Source: Aedes albopictus
Lineage: Eukaryota; Arthropoda; Insecta; Diptera; Culicidae
NCBI RefSeq assembly: GCF_035046485.1
Contig: NC_085137.1
Location: 251,261,233 to 251,325,232, forward strand
Length of the DNA: 64,000 nucleotides
Reading direction: 5' to 3'
Shown: one piece after another, positions 54,607-64,000 of the stretch
How the letters are laid out: each line of letters opens with the position of its first letter
Numbering within the stretch: position 1 is the stretch's first letter
Program-made: the position numbers and the translations under genes
Notes under the pieces: generated by a model
What the model saw: the letters and a program-made list of their open reading frames with translations, nothing else
Told to the model about the DNA's origin: nothing
Databases searched by the model: none

Positions 54607-55440
54607 TTGCATCCAGAAAGACTAAAATACCGTTTCCAAAGGGTTCAAAGACTTCACATACCAGAAGGAAATACGCATGCCATGTTTATTAGTACGAAAG
54701 CGACAAAAAAAACCTACAGTAGGAACGATACAGAGTCATTCATCGATGTGATCTTCGGGAGCCCGGGTTTAAACCCTAGCTCAGACTGGAGGTCCACGAT
54801 GGGTATACACACAGCGACCACCTGTCGATTCGATACAGGGTGGAACACGGAGGAAGTCGGGTACAGCCATAGGTAATCGACCGTCATCGAGGATGGCTGA
54901 CCTCGCGCTTCAATAAGCCGGCATTTGCGGAGCGATTGCTAATGGAGGGTAACACGAACACCGACGATCAATCCAGCGATGATATAGTCGGAATCCTAAT
55001 CCATGCATATGACGCCGTAATGCCAAGGCGATCCCTACCCAGAAATTGACGCAAACCGGTATGCTGGTGGGTTCCAAAAATCGCAGAAATCCGCGCATCA
55101 TGACACAAGACCAGGGGTCCCGGCCAAACTTGCCAATGCCAATTCTATGCAGATGTGCCTGAACAGAGGCGAATTTCCGGAGAAGTGGAAAAAACAAAGA
55201 CTGGTTCTACTGCGGTATCCACAGGCTCATACCGAGGGTATTTAAATGAACGAGCAGGCCCCATGACGAGGTGATCTTTCACTTGACACAACTTCTGTCG
55301 GGCCATGAGTGCTTTAGATGGTGTTTACACAGATTCGGAAATGCAGGCTCCTCTGCATGTCCGGAGTGCGCGAACAGCGTGAAGACCGCCTTAATTGCCA
55401 ACAGTTCGTGGAGCAAAGGTCGAGTGTGCAAAAAATATAC
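54607..55440 (+). pseudogene. R1-like LINE fragment, internally deleted
   Basis: Fragments run from the endonuclease (TESFIDVIFGSPGLNPSSDW near 54735) and the linker ADLALQ*AGICGAIANGG-type sequence near 54895 to NRGEFPEKWKKQRLVLL-like residues near 55165. They then jump to the C-terminal EVIFHLTQLLSGHECFRWCL and HRFGNAGSSACPECA. The catalytic reverse transcriptase is deleted. The fragment runs into the minus-strand RTE copy near 55440. Confidence 0.6.
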
Positions 55441-58400
55441 TTACCTTACCGATCAGGCTAAGGCCTGGGTGGCCTCTGCTGTACATAGTAGCCGTCTCCA
55501 TTCCACTCGGTCCATGGCTGTTTGTCTACAGTTACGCACTCTGCATAGGGCACGCAGATCGTCCTCCAGTTGGTCGACCCACCTAGCACGCTGCGCACCA
55601 CGTCTTCTTGTACCGGTCGGATGATTCTCGAGAACCATTGTAGTAGGATTGCTATCCGACATCCTGATGACGTGACCCGTTCACCGTAGCATCCCGATTT
55701 TCGCGGTATGGACGATGGTTAGTTCTCTCAGAAGATGATGCAGCTCGTGGTTCATTTACCTTCTCCAAGACCCGTATTTCATCTGCACTCCGCCGTAGAT
55801 GGTACGCAACACCTTCCATTTGAAAGCTCCAAGGGCGCGTTGGTCCTCTACACGTAAGGTCCATGTTTCGTGCCCATAGAGGACAACCGGTCTAATCACC
55901 GTTTTGGAGATAGTTGACTTCGTGCTAAGTCGAACTTTTTTCGATCGTAGAGTTCTGCGGAGTCCAAAGTAACCACGATTTGCTGAACGGGCTCGTTTAG
56001 AAGTTAACCATCAATGTTAACTTCCTTTCTCGATCAGCCTAGATAGCTGTGTAGTGTCGGTAGCGGTTGTTTCAATTGGCTTAGAATAACACTACGGACC
56101 ACCTGTTCCGGGGGTAAAACCAGGTAACCCCAATCCAAGGTGTCAGGCGACCCGTGCTGATGGATGAATGGTTGAGGGGGTTTAAAATATGATCGATCTT
56201 TAACGGGGCCCGTAACGTAGGTAGATCGCCTTTATGTGTTGCGTTACGGTTCAAGATCTACCAAACCGAACCCTAGTGACATCCGGTTTGTCAAGTTGGG
56301 GTAATGTGTTTTGGATTCATGGTACAAAGTCCTTGTTACTGGTGACAGTTTCTAAAATTGCATTTATTTTGCCTTACTGATAGTTAAAGAATCGGACTTT
56401 GCTCACCTGAGACTACACTACTGCTTTCTTGTTCTCGGCATAATGTGGCTGGCTCAAGGAAGCTTTTCCCCATCCTATTCATTAAGACCACAAAGGTCAG
56501 ATGAAGTAAACAAATAAATACAAATACACTTGACGTTAAGAAAACAAACATGCTTTACGTATCTAACTGCGTACTAGCCTATCAAGGACTGTTAAGTTCT
56601 GGTAATTCAAGGACTCACGTGCGTTCTTATTGTAGAACACATTCTCTAATTTGACAGAGTTTTGCAACTAGCCTAAGGTCCCGGGTTTTTCTTTGTTTAC
56701 CTGGGACTAAACCAGAAGCAAGACATGGATGGGGCTAGAGTTCCGATGCATGGATAAATATCAGTACCACCGTTTTGTTTTTCTCAGAATTCAAATAGAT
56801 TGTGTTTGATTAGGGGCGATCTTTCACTGGGATTTAAATCTCTATGATAACGGGACCTTTTCATCACAATCGGTTTCTTGCACCTCTGGGATAACAAAAC
56901 AGGAACTGTACAGAAATCGATGCTTCATTGCCTCTCAATGACAATGGAGCAGTACGACATGCACTAAATACTAAGGATACGGGTAATGTCACAAAAGATC
57001 TAAATGCTGGTCGCAGTGGCTCACCCGAACAGAAAAAAAAGCACGATTTCCTGCCACAAAGCGCCTCTGAATTTCTCTGCTGGTGTCGTTGTCGGCGGTC
57101 ACCAGTGAGCCCACGAATTCTTCAACAACCTCGATTTCATCACCGTCGATATAAATTCGGGGTGGCGGGCGCGGTGATTCCTCCCTGGAGCCCTTTGCCA
57201 TCATGTACTTTGTCTTCGACACATTAATGACTAATCCTATTCGCCTGGCTTCACTCTTTAATCGGATGTACGTTTTCGCCATCGTCTCAAATTTACGAGC
57301 AATAATATCAATATCATCAGCGAAACCGAGCAGCTGAACGGACTTCGTGAAAATCGTTCCACTCGTGTTTATCGCCGTTCTCCTAGTTACACTCTCTAAA
57401 GCAATATTGAACAGCTAGCACGAAAGACCATCACCTTGCCGTAATCCTCACTCGATCCATTGTCGTCTTGATCAATCGTATCAGTTTATCCGGCAATCCA
57501 TATTCGCAATCTGCCATAGCTGTTCTCGATCGATTGTATCATACGCCGATTTGAAATCGATGAACAAGTGATGTGTGGGAACGTTGTATTCGCGGCATTT
57601 CTGCAACATCTGGTGGATGGCTATTGAGGTGCTCATCGTAATGCTGCCGCCACCTCTCGACCACTTCACACTAGCCCGTGAAAATATTCCCGTGATCTCG
57701 GTACATGTCGGCTTGTGGCACAAACCCTCGGCGCGAACAGCTTCTCGTAGAACTTCCGTGTGCGCCTAGCGCGGTACAGCTCTTCTATCGCTTAGCGATC
57801 TCGTTCTCCTGCTGGCGCTTCTTCATCCGGAATACTGAGTTCTGCCTGTTCCACGCCTGTCCATAACGTGCCTCATTCGCTCTCGTACGGTTTTGCAGCA
57901 TTCTCGCCCATGCTGAATTCTTCTCGTTTTTTAACTGTTCACATTCGCCGTCGTACCAGTCGTTTCTGTGATTCGGAGTCGCGAAGCCTAGTGCTGAAGC
58001 CGAGGTACTACCTTTACTGTATGGCGGATCGGATGTCCCTCCAGCCATCTTCAAATGTAGCTGCGCCAAGCTGCTCTTCCGTTGGTAGGGCCACTGCTAG
58101 CTGTTGCGCGTAGTCTTGAGCTACTTCTACGTTACGCAGCTGCTCGATGTTGAGCCGCGGCGTTCGACTTCGACGCGTGGTAATAACCGTCGAAAGTTTT
58201 GAGCGCATGCATTCAGCTACTAAGTAGTGATCCGAATCTATATTCGTACTGCGGTATGTGCGGACGTTGGTTATATCCGAGAAGAATTTACCGTCGATTA
58301 AAACGTGGTCGATTTGATTTTCTGTTTGTTGGTCGGGTGCTCTCCAGGTGGCTTTGTGGATATCTTTGCGGGGAAAAAAGCTGCTTCGGACTACCATACC

Positions 58401-59260
58401 ACGGGAGGCTGCAAAGTTTACACATCGCTGGCCGTTATCATTCGATATGGCGTGCAGACTGTTTCAACCGATTACCGGTCTGTACATTTCCTTCATTCCT
58501 ACCTGCACGTTCGTGTCGCCGACAACGATTTTCACTTAACGCGGCGAGCAACCATCGTATGTTTGCTCAAACTGCGCGTAGAACGCTTATTTCTCATTAT
58601 CGGGTCTTCCTTCATGTGGGCAGTGGACGTTCATGATGCTGTAGTTGAAGAAACGGCCCTTAACTCTCAACATGCACATCATTGTGTTGATCAGCTGCCA
58701 CCCAATCACACGTTGTCGCATCTTGCCCAACACTATAAATCCTGTTCTCAGTTCACTGATGGTGCCACACCTTTGGTAGAAGGTAGCCGCTCGATGCTCG
58801 CTTTTCCACACTTTCTGTCCAGTCCAACCAAATTCCTACAACGCCACGATGTCGAAGTTGCGAGGATGTAGTTCGTCGTAGATTATCCTGTCACATCTTG
58901 CGAAATTAAGTGACTCGTAATTCCATGTTCCAAGTTTCCAATCGTTGTCCTTATTTCGTCGCGTGGATCTTTGCCGATTGTATCGAATCGTATTTTCTCC
59001 TATGTTTTTCGCAATAGGGATTTTTACGGGTAGGTTATTGGTCCTACGCCAACACTCCTGTTTCGCCGGAGGGCCACCGTGCCAGTTCTGTTTAACGTAC
59101 CAACCCACACTGGGATTATCATGCTGATGGGGCAACCCCCTTGAATCTGGCTGGGCGTGATGCAGCATCTCTTACTCAGCCGCTGGATGCCTGAACAAAC
59201 GCTGTTTGATCCACACCTCCTTGGTGAACAGACGCTCGGGTCGTACCTCCTCAATCTAGC
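55441..59260 (-). pseudogene. RTE-like LINE, near full length but broken
   Basis: Read on minus from ~59260, the pieces are in the correct order. The endonuclease start is DWKLGTWNYESLN (~58940). Then come RFFNYSIMNVHCPHEGRPDN (~58640), QQTENQIDHVLIDGKFFSDI (~58320) and NIDSDHYLVAECMRSKL (~58230). The linker RNDWYDGECEQLKNEKNSAW (~57955) follows. The reverse transcriptase has HHLFIDFKSAYDTIDREQLW (~57550) and a GFADDID box near 57320, then MAKTYIRLKSEARRIGLVIN (~57270). The C-terminal part has SKTVIRPVVLYGHETWT (~55890) and RARWVDQLEDDLRALCRVRN (~55590). Stops and frameshifts separate them. A ~1-kb insertion at 55993-56985 splits the C-terminal region. The family inserts by target-primed reverse transcription; this copy is inactive. 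Confidence 0.75.
55993..56985. mobile_element. ~1-kb insertion in the RTE pseudogene
   Basis: The RTE frame stops at VAGNRAFF on one side (56988) and resumes with NRGYFGLRRTL on the other (55990), with foreign sequence between. The insert contains CACCTGTTCCGGGGGTAAAA, CCCAATCCAAGGTGTCAGG and the block matched in reverse at 25236-25290 (GTAACGTAGGTAGATCGCC ... AGATCTACCAAACC). No coding frame is seen. The boundaries are approximate and the class unknown. Confidence 0.5.
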
Positions 59261-60930
59261 TGAAATCAGAAGGACAACAGCAAGAGATATGCGGAAGAAC
59301 TATCACTCCGGAAAACATTGTTGAAAGGATGAGTACGGGGACGGACAAGTGAGATTCTGTAACATCCACGGTCTCTCAAATCATACTTGAACTACATAGA
59401 AAATGACGGGCCAACTCCCCTCTCAGGAGCTTGAGTTCAACGGGTACTCTATAGTACTAGCCAGGACCCAATCTTTCAGGAGAGAGGAGAACTTAAGGCG
59501 TTAGCTGGTGGAACGCTTACCAATAGATGGTAAATATTCATGTTCGCTCCCCATCCTCGAAGCCATCCCTAACGGGCGTACCGCGAAGGTAAGAGAGAAT
59601 AAGTTTTTTAGTGGATCAATCCCCACATAACCCGAGGACCCACCTCTTGGGTATCTGATCAGCAGATTTTCTCATTCTACATAAAACAAAAAACATACTA
59701 CGAGCAGTAACGACCATTACTTTTGCTTAGGACCCAATAGGTACAGTCGGGACTCCTACAGCACGAAGCCATCCTCCTAACGCCCATACACTAGTTCTGA
59801 ATCACCACTATCTCAAGTCTATGTACCAGCTTGAGTCAAGAAATACACTTCCGTACATTTGCCCGGTATACAGCCAATCTGTGCTGCAAGCCACGTACAT
59901 ATTTGCCATACTTCTTGGAACTCTCCAGATTTACGAGCCGCGTTCCGCAGCACGGGCCTCCTCTCACTCTGACGAGAGGCAAAGTGAATTTTAACTAAGG
60001 GGTATGATTTACCGGGAACATCACCAGAAACAAAACCAATAAGTCTTAATAATGCGAATATTTGCATAACAATACGACAAATGATATTCCCCCTTCTGTG
60101 CGAGTTGAGCCGTCGTCGTCGTCGTCCTTTGCTTTGTGGTTCGATTTGCATTTCACTCATTCTTTTTCCTCGATGGCGCGGCGGAGGTGGCCTTTTCTCG
60201 CGAGCTCGACCCAATCTGCCGGCTGGCTGATGGTTGGTTGGATGGCTGACGCTGAGGGGGAGGGTTGTCTTGAGCTCGGCTGTCGTCCCGTGCTGTAAGA
60301 AGATCCTGATGGGGGTAATAAGGCAGTCGCGACTTTTGTAAATGCACGCAACGCAAAAAGAAAAATTATTATTTCTGAAAAGCCACTTCATTACTGCGCT
60401 GGCTGTTGGGGCATTGTTTTGCGCGGCTGTCGTGCTTGTTCATTCCCGGTGATGAGATGCCACAATAAATGAAATGAGAAAGTTGTCATATCAAACAAAT
60501 GCTCGATGTCAGGCGCAGTTACTCGTTTCGTATAATTGGTTGTCACTTTTGTTTTCTTTCGTAGGTTTTTCTTAGGATACGGATATTTATTTTCAAAGTA
60601 CCGTAATCCGGGGTAACATTGATCAGAATTTTCGATCTTTCTTGAATAATTCTCTTAAAGCGAATGTTACATGTTTTATATTTTGACGTAGGACTACGTC
60701 TCTGTTTTCTATACCCGGTGTCATTTCAAAATTTATGAACCCAAGAGCGTTACGTTTGAGTGAAAGATTTTAAACGCTCACTGTATCTTTCCCACTAAAC
60801 GAAATGATAAACAAATCCCGTTATCCGAGAGATGAAACTCCCGCGTTCAATTTGTAATATTCGGTGAACCTAAAAATCATTGATAAATAGTTGAAAAGTT
60901 GTTTTAAAGTCAGACATTGAAATCGCTGAA
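59261..60930. other. Stretch without a supported gene
   Basis: 59261-59800 follows the RTE 5' end and looks like a dispersed repeat or its leader. A minus-strand frame of 190 codons at 59819-60391 is the longest unassigned frame in the window. It is rich in R and P with no domain, and part of its arginine run comes from the GTC trinucleotide repeat at 60111-60126. 60400-60930 is AT-rich and may be upstream sequence of the promoter at 60934. Confidence 0.3.
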
Positions 60931-60933
60931 ATC

Positions 60934-60971
60934 TATAAATATGGGTAGCGGACAAATTTTCTCGTTCAGTC
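60934..60971 (+). promoter_or_regulatory. Core promoter: TATA box and initiator
   Basis: TATAAATAT at 60934-60942 and TCAGTC at 60966-60971 give a TATA to +1 distance of 34 bp (first T to A). This is close to the arthropod RNA polymerase II core promoter arrangement. It stands at the upstream edge of the tandem array and differs in sequence from the three array promoters. Confidence 0.45.
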
Positions 60972-61035
60972 TACCAACGCTCACTGATTGGTGCACATCG
61001 TGCGGTGGAGCTACGACGCAGGAAGGAATGCGATC

Positions 61036-61146
61036 ATGCGAGAGCTGATTGTCAGTTCCATTTCGACCACCGTCGAGGAGAGAGCAGTTCGCAGTTCGTT
61101 GATTTCGTTGGAACAACCAACAAAGGTGAATGTCACCTCCAGCTGA
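61036..61146 (+). CDS. Small ORF behind the 60934 promoter, doubtful
   Basis: The second ATG after the predicted start (the first opens only five codons) gives 36 codons beginning MRELIVSSISTTVEERAVRS and continuing SLISLEQPTK, ending in TGA. CAAAG|GTGAAT at codon 30 could be a weak splice donor. No homology is recognised. It overlaps the first module of the repeat array. Confidence 0.2.
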   Translation: MRELIVSSISTTVEERAVRSSLISLEQPTKVNVTSS

Positions 61147-61897
61147 GCAGCGGCACATCAACCCAGCGACGACGCTCGACTATCGATAGCACCAGGAATC
61201 GCATCCAGGGCAACAAGCGGCGGGCCAGTTTTCGACGGCATCCAGCACTCAGCGCGGAGAATACCGTGCGTGGCATGGTGAATTCATTTCATTTCCTTCC
61301 TAAAATCGTCCATTATTCAAACGGTTCTTTTCAGGACCATCGAAAATGATTCCTAGAGAGTTAATTAGATAAATTTCCTCCAGTGAAAGTGGAAGCAAAT
61401 AGTGATAAATTGAATGCTTGGTGGTTGTTCAGCTACGGTGAAGCCGGTCATAAATCTCAGCTACGGCAGCAAGCGGCGGGCCTATTCGCGACGGCGTCTA
61501 GCATTCAGCGCAGATAAATCCCACAAGCATTGCGTGGCGGAGTGAAATAATGCAAATTATTTGCCCATCATACGTCCCGGTCCTTTTCAGGATTTTCGAA
61601 ACTATTTCCATAAGAGTTATGGTTCGGATAATTTTCCACCATCGATCGAGAAAAGTGTGGTGCAACCAAAAAGTGAAAGATTGAATGCTTCATGGCTCAG
61701 CAACAGTTACGAAGCCGGTCACTAATGATTCCACCTGGAATTTAGCAACGCATTTTCCTATTAAGACCATTTTGAGTGAAACATTGTTTAATTCTAACAT
61801 TTTTCGAATTAATATTTTGGTAACTTCATCCGTTCAAAGAAAATTTACTCATTTCTGGGTTGATTAATGGGAGGAGCTTCATCTGCTAATCTAGGGG

Positions 61898-61933
61898 TAT
61901 AAAAGCTTTGCCCTCTGTTTTCTTTCGTCAGTT
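61898..61933 (+). promoter_or_regulatory. Array promoter 1: TATAAAAG and TCAGTT
   Basis: TATAAAAG starts at 61898 and the initiator TCAGTT has its A at 61930, 32 bp downstream. The preceding GGGAGGAGCTTCATCTGCTA and following TTTCGTTGGATCAATCAAGG are shared with the other array promoters. Confidence 0.55.
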
Positions 61934-62875
61934 TCGTTGGATCAATCAAGGAGGATGCAGGTGGATGTCACTTCCACAGCTGGCAGCTGCACATCAACTG
62001 CGTCAAATCTCGGCTGTTAGTACCAGGAATCTCATCCACTGAGCACAGCAGCAAGCGGCAGACTAGTTTTCGGAGGCACCTAGCATTGAGCGCGAAGAAA
62101 ACCAACACGCATTGCGTGGCATGGTGAATTCATCAAAATTGTCCATTATTCCAACGGTCCTTTTCAGGACCACAGAAAGTCTTTCCAAAAGAGTTAAGAA
62201 TAATTATACCTCCATCGATCGAGAACAGTGTTGTAACCGAAAAGTGGAAGACAGCTCCGTTTGTCAGCAAGAGTGCAGTCGACTACTAATTTTATCCACG
62301 GCAGTAAGCAGCAGGTCAGTTTTCGGTGGCCCAGCATTAAGCGCAGAGAAAACCAACACGCATTGCTTGGCATGGTGAATTCATAACCAAACGATCCTTA
62401 TCAGGACCACCGAAAATGATAACTCATGAGCGGATAATTTTCATCAATCGATCGAGAAACCAAATAGTAAAGATGTAGTGGAACCAAATAGTACAGATTG
62501 AATACTCGTGCCTAAGCAACAGTGAAGCCGGTTACTAAATCTTATCCACGGTAGCAAGCGATGGGGCAATTTTCGACGGTATCCGGCATTCAGAGCGGAG
62601 AAATCCAACACACATTGCGTGAAATGGTGAATTAATGTAGTTTTCTTTCTTAAATCGTCCAGATTCCTTAAACAGGTTTCATTCCATCGGTCAGGAAAAC
62701 CGTGATGCAACCAAAAAGTGAAAGAATGAATGCTTGGTGCTCTTTTCGATGAAAATTTACTCGTTTCTGGGTTGATTAATCGTTTGAAGCGTCTGGGTGC
62801 ATGTAGGCGGGGCATGCAAACGAAATAAACTGGAAGCCAGCCAAATGGGAGGAGCTTCATCTGCTAATCTACAGG

Positions 62876-62911
62876 TATAAAAGCTGTGCCCTCTGTTTTC
62901 TTACGTCATTT
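62876..62911 (+). promoter_or_regulatory. Array promoter 2: TATAAAAG and TCATTT
   Basis: TATAAAAG at 62876 and TCATTT with its A at 62908 again give 32 bp. Its upstream segment has an extra ~85 bp (GTTTGAAGCGTCTGGGTGC, GCCAGCCAAATGGGAGG) compared with promoter 1. Confidence 0.55.
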
Positions 62912-63070
62912 TCGTTGGATCAATCAAGGAGGGTGGAGGTGGATGAAAATTTTCTCATTTCTTGGTTGATTAATCGTTTGAAGCGTCTGGAGCATGCGGG
63001 GCGGGTCATGCAAACGGAATAAACTGCAAAGCCAGCCAAATGGGAGGAGCTTCATCTGCTAATCTAGGGG

Positions 63071-63106
63071 TATAAAAGCAGTGTTCTCTGTTTTCTTTCG
63101 TCATTT
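63071..63106 (+). promoter_or_regulatory. Array promoter 3: TATAAAAG and TCATTT
   Basis: TATAAAAG at 63071 and TCATTT with its A at 63103 give the same 32-bp spacing. It lies only 195 bp after promoter 2, because the unit between them has lost its module and retains only the promoter and the GGTGGATG leader. Confidence 0.55.
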
Positions 63107-63700
63107 TCGTTGGATCAGTCAAGGAGGTTGGAGGTGGATGTCACCTCCAGCAAGGCAGCAGCACAACAATCCAGCGACTACTCTCGGCTATCGTGCTGAT
63201 GAAGGCGCCTGGAATCGCATCCGTGGCAGCGGAGCAGTGGGCAAATTTTCGACGGCGTCCAGCATTCTCCGCACGCCGCAGAGAAAACACGCATTGCATG
63301 GCATGGTGAATGCATCAAAATCGTCCATTATTCAAACCGGTCCTTTTCAGGACCATCGAAAATGATTCCTCAAGAGTTAATTGGATAATTTCCAACATCG
63401 ATCGAGATGTAGTGCAACCAAAAAGCAAAAGACAGAGCATCGTTGCCAGCAATAGTGAAACTGGTCATTATTCTAATCCACGGCAGCAAGCGGCGGTCCA
63501 GTTTTCGGTGGCGTTTATCATTCAGCACGGAGAAAACCAACACGCATTGCGTGACATGGTGAATTCATGCCATTTCGTTTCTAAAATCGTCAATTAATCA
63601 AACGGGCTTGTTCAGGACCACTGTAATTTATTTCTTAAGAGTTTGTGAATCAGCTAATTTAATTCCATTGAACGAGAAAAGTGTGGTGCAACTAAAAAGT

Positions 63701-64000
63701 GAAAGATTGAATACTTGGTGGCCCAGCAATAATGATGTAGCCGGTCACTAATGGCCTAATGGTTCCACCCAGAATTTAACAACGCATTATTCTATCCGGA
63801 CTAAAAATAGGTTTAAACATTTTTGGAATTAAACTGATCGAAATTATCCAATATTTTGGTTACTCTATCCTTAGTTAAAATAGTTAAAATATTCGTTTAT
63901 TCATGTTTTCGTTTTGTGTTATACAATTATTAATTACATAGTGATTGTTACAACTCATGGTTTTTCAGCTCTGGTGTTTTCGTGTTTGTGTTTGACAAAT
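63701..64000. other. AT-rich end of window
   Basis: 63701-63800 is a partial repeat of the sequence at 61685-61760 (GGTGGCCCAGCAATAATG; CCGGTCACTAATG). The rest shows nothing recognisable. Confidence 0.35.

Larger units (their letters stand above)
61093..63700 (+). repeat. Tandem array of a ~250-bp module with embedded promoters
   Basis: A module recurs. Its order is AAGCCGGTCA...ATC, then CACGGCAGCAAGCGGCGG, then GCCAGTTTTCGACGG, then CATCCAGCATTCAGCGCGG. It continues ACACGCATTGCGTGGCATGG, TGAATTCAT, CAAACGGTCCTTTTCAGGAC, CATCGAAAATGATTCC, and ATCGATCGAGAAAAGTGTGG with TGCAACCAAAAAGTGAAAG. The CAAGCGGCGG point falls near 61218, 61470, 62050, 62310, 62555, 63220 and 63485, about 245-265 bp apart within blocks. 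Blocks are separated by promoter segments at 61898, 62876 and 63071. The conserved GTGAAT...TTTTCAG pair delimits 57, 48, 44, 30, 45 and 57 bp in different modules; only the longest are plausible introns. No protein is recognised. Confidence 0.65.

Noticed and set aside
59819..60391. 190-codon minus-strand gene
   Set aside because: Arginine- and proline-rich, partly from a trinucleotide repeat, with no domain, promoter or splice evidence.
61278..61334. Repeated short introns (GTGAAT ... TTTTCAG) in the promoter array
   Set aside because: The same boundaries delimit only 30-48 bp in several modules, too short to splice; only the 57-bp versions are possible, so introns are not called.
1..64000. 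CRISPR array or bacterial operon
   Set aside because: Repeat units are too long and lack unique spacers, and splice sites, SINEs and LINEs show a eukaryotic genome.
1..64000. Endogenous non-retroviral virus fragments, common in Aedes
   Set aside because: No frame showed recognisable viral polymerase, nucleoprotein or glycoprotein motifs; all polymerase motifs fit BEL, R1, RTE or I/LOA elements.

Overview
This is a eukaryotic, intron-bearing, AT-rich insect window. The best fit is a culicine mosquito, probably Aedes. The grounds are a tRNA-derived SINE of the Feilai type, a BEL/Pao LTR retrotransposon, R1-, RTE- and I/LOA-type non-LTR elements typical of Aedes, many TA-inserting palindromic MITEs, and 150-bp minisatellite-bearing elements. 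No convincing single-copy host protein gene was found. Nearly every long reading frame belongs to a transposable element or is a by-product of a satellite array.

Layout: 1-540 holds a spliced-transcript-like piece. 802-5051 is a foldback structure with long inverted arms built from ~160-bp tandem units. 5.9-8.3 kb holds a Tc1/pogo-like MITE, a SINE, cryptic TTCC-type repeats and a palindromic TA MITE; 9001-9500 is an assembly gap. 10.1-13.9 kb is a set of nested palindromes. 15.1-24.3 kb holds two copies of a minisatellite element; the first is split by a 4.7-kb insertion that carries a two-level satellite. 24.5-30.6 kb is a decayed BEL/Pao element on the minus strand. 30.8-35.4 kb holds small hairpins, a third, inverted minisatellite element and several MITEs. 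37.1-40.0 kb is R1-like debris. 41.1-41.7 kb is a palindrome split by a hAT-like palindrome. 44.7-47.1 kb is a 5'-truncated I/LOA-type LINE with a largely intact reading frame. 48.5-59.3 kb is a mosaic of RTE and R1 pseudogenes on both strands with further insertions. 60.9-63.7 kb is an unusual array in which near-identical TATA/initiator core promoters are repeated in tandem together with a ~250-bp GC-richer module.

The window therefore has no pathway or operon; its history is one of nested insertion. Several insertions are resolved to the base, because the uninterrupted target survives in the other arm of a palindrome or in a paralogous copy nearby. The best candidate for something undescribed is the promoter array at 60.9-63.7 kb. 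Next are the two-level satellite with quantised unit lengths at 17.4-21.0 kb and the nested palindromes at 10.8-13.9 and 41.1-41.7 kb. All family names come from motif reading alone; no database search was possible.
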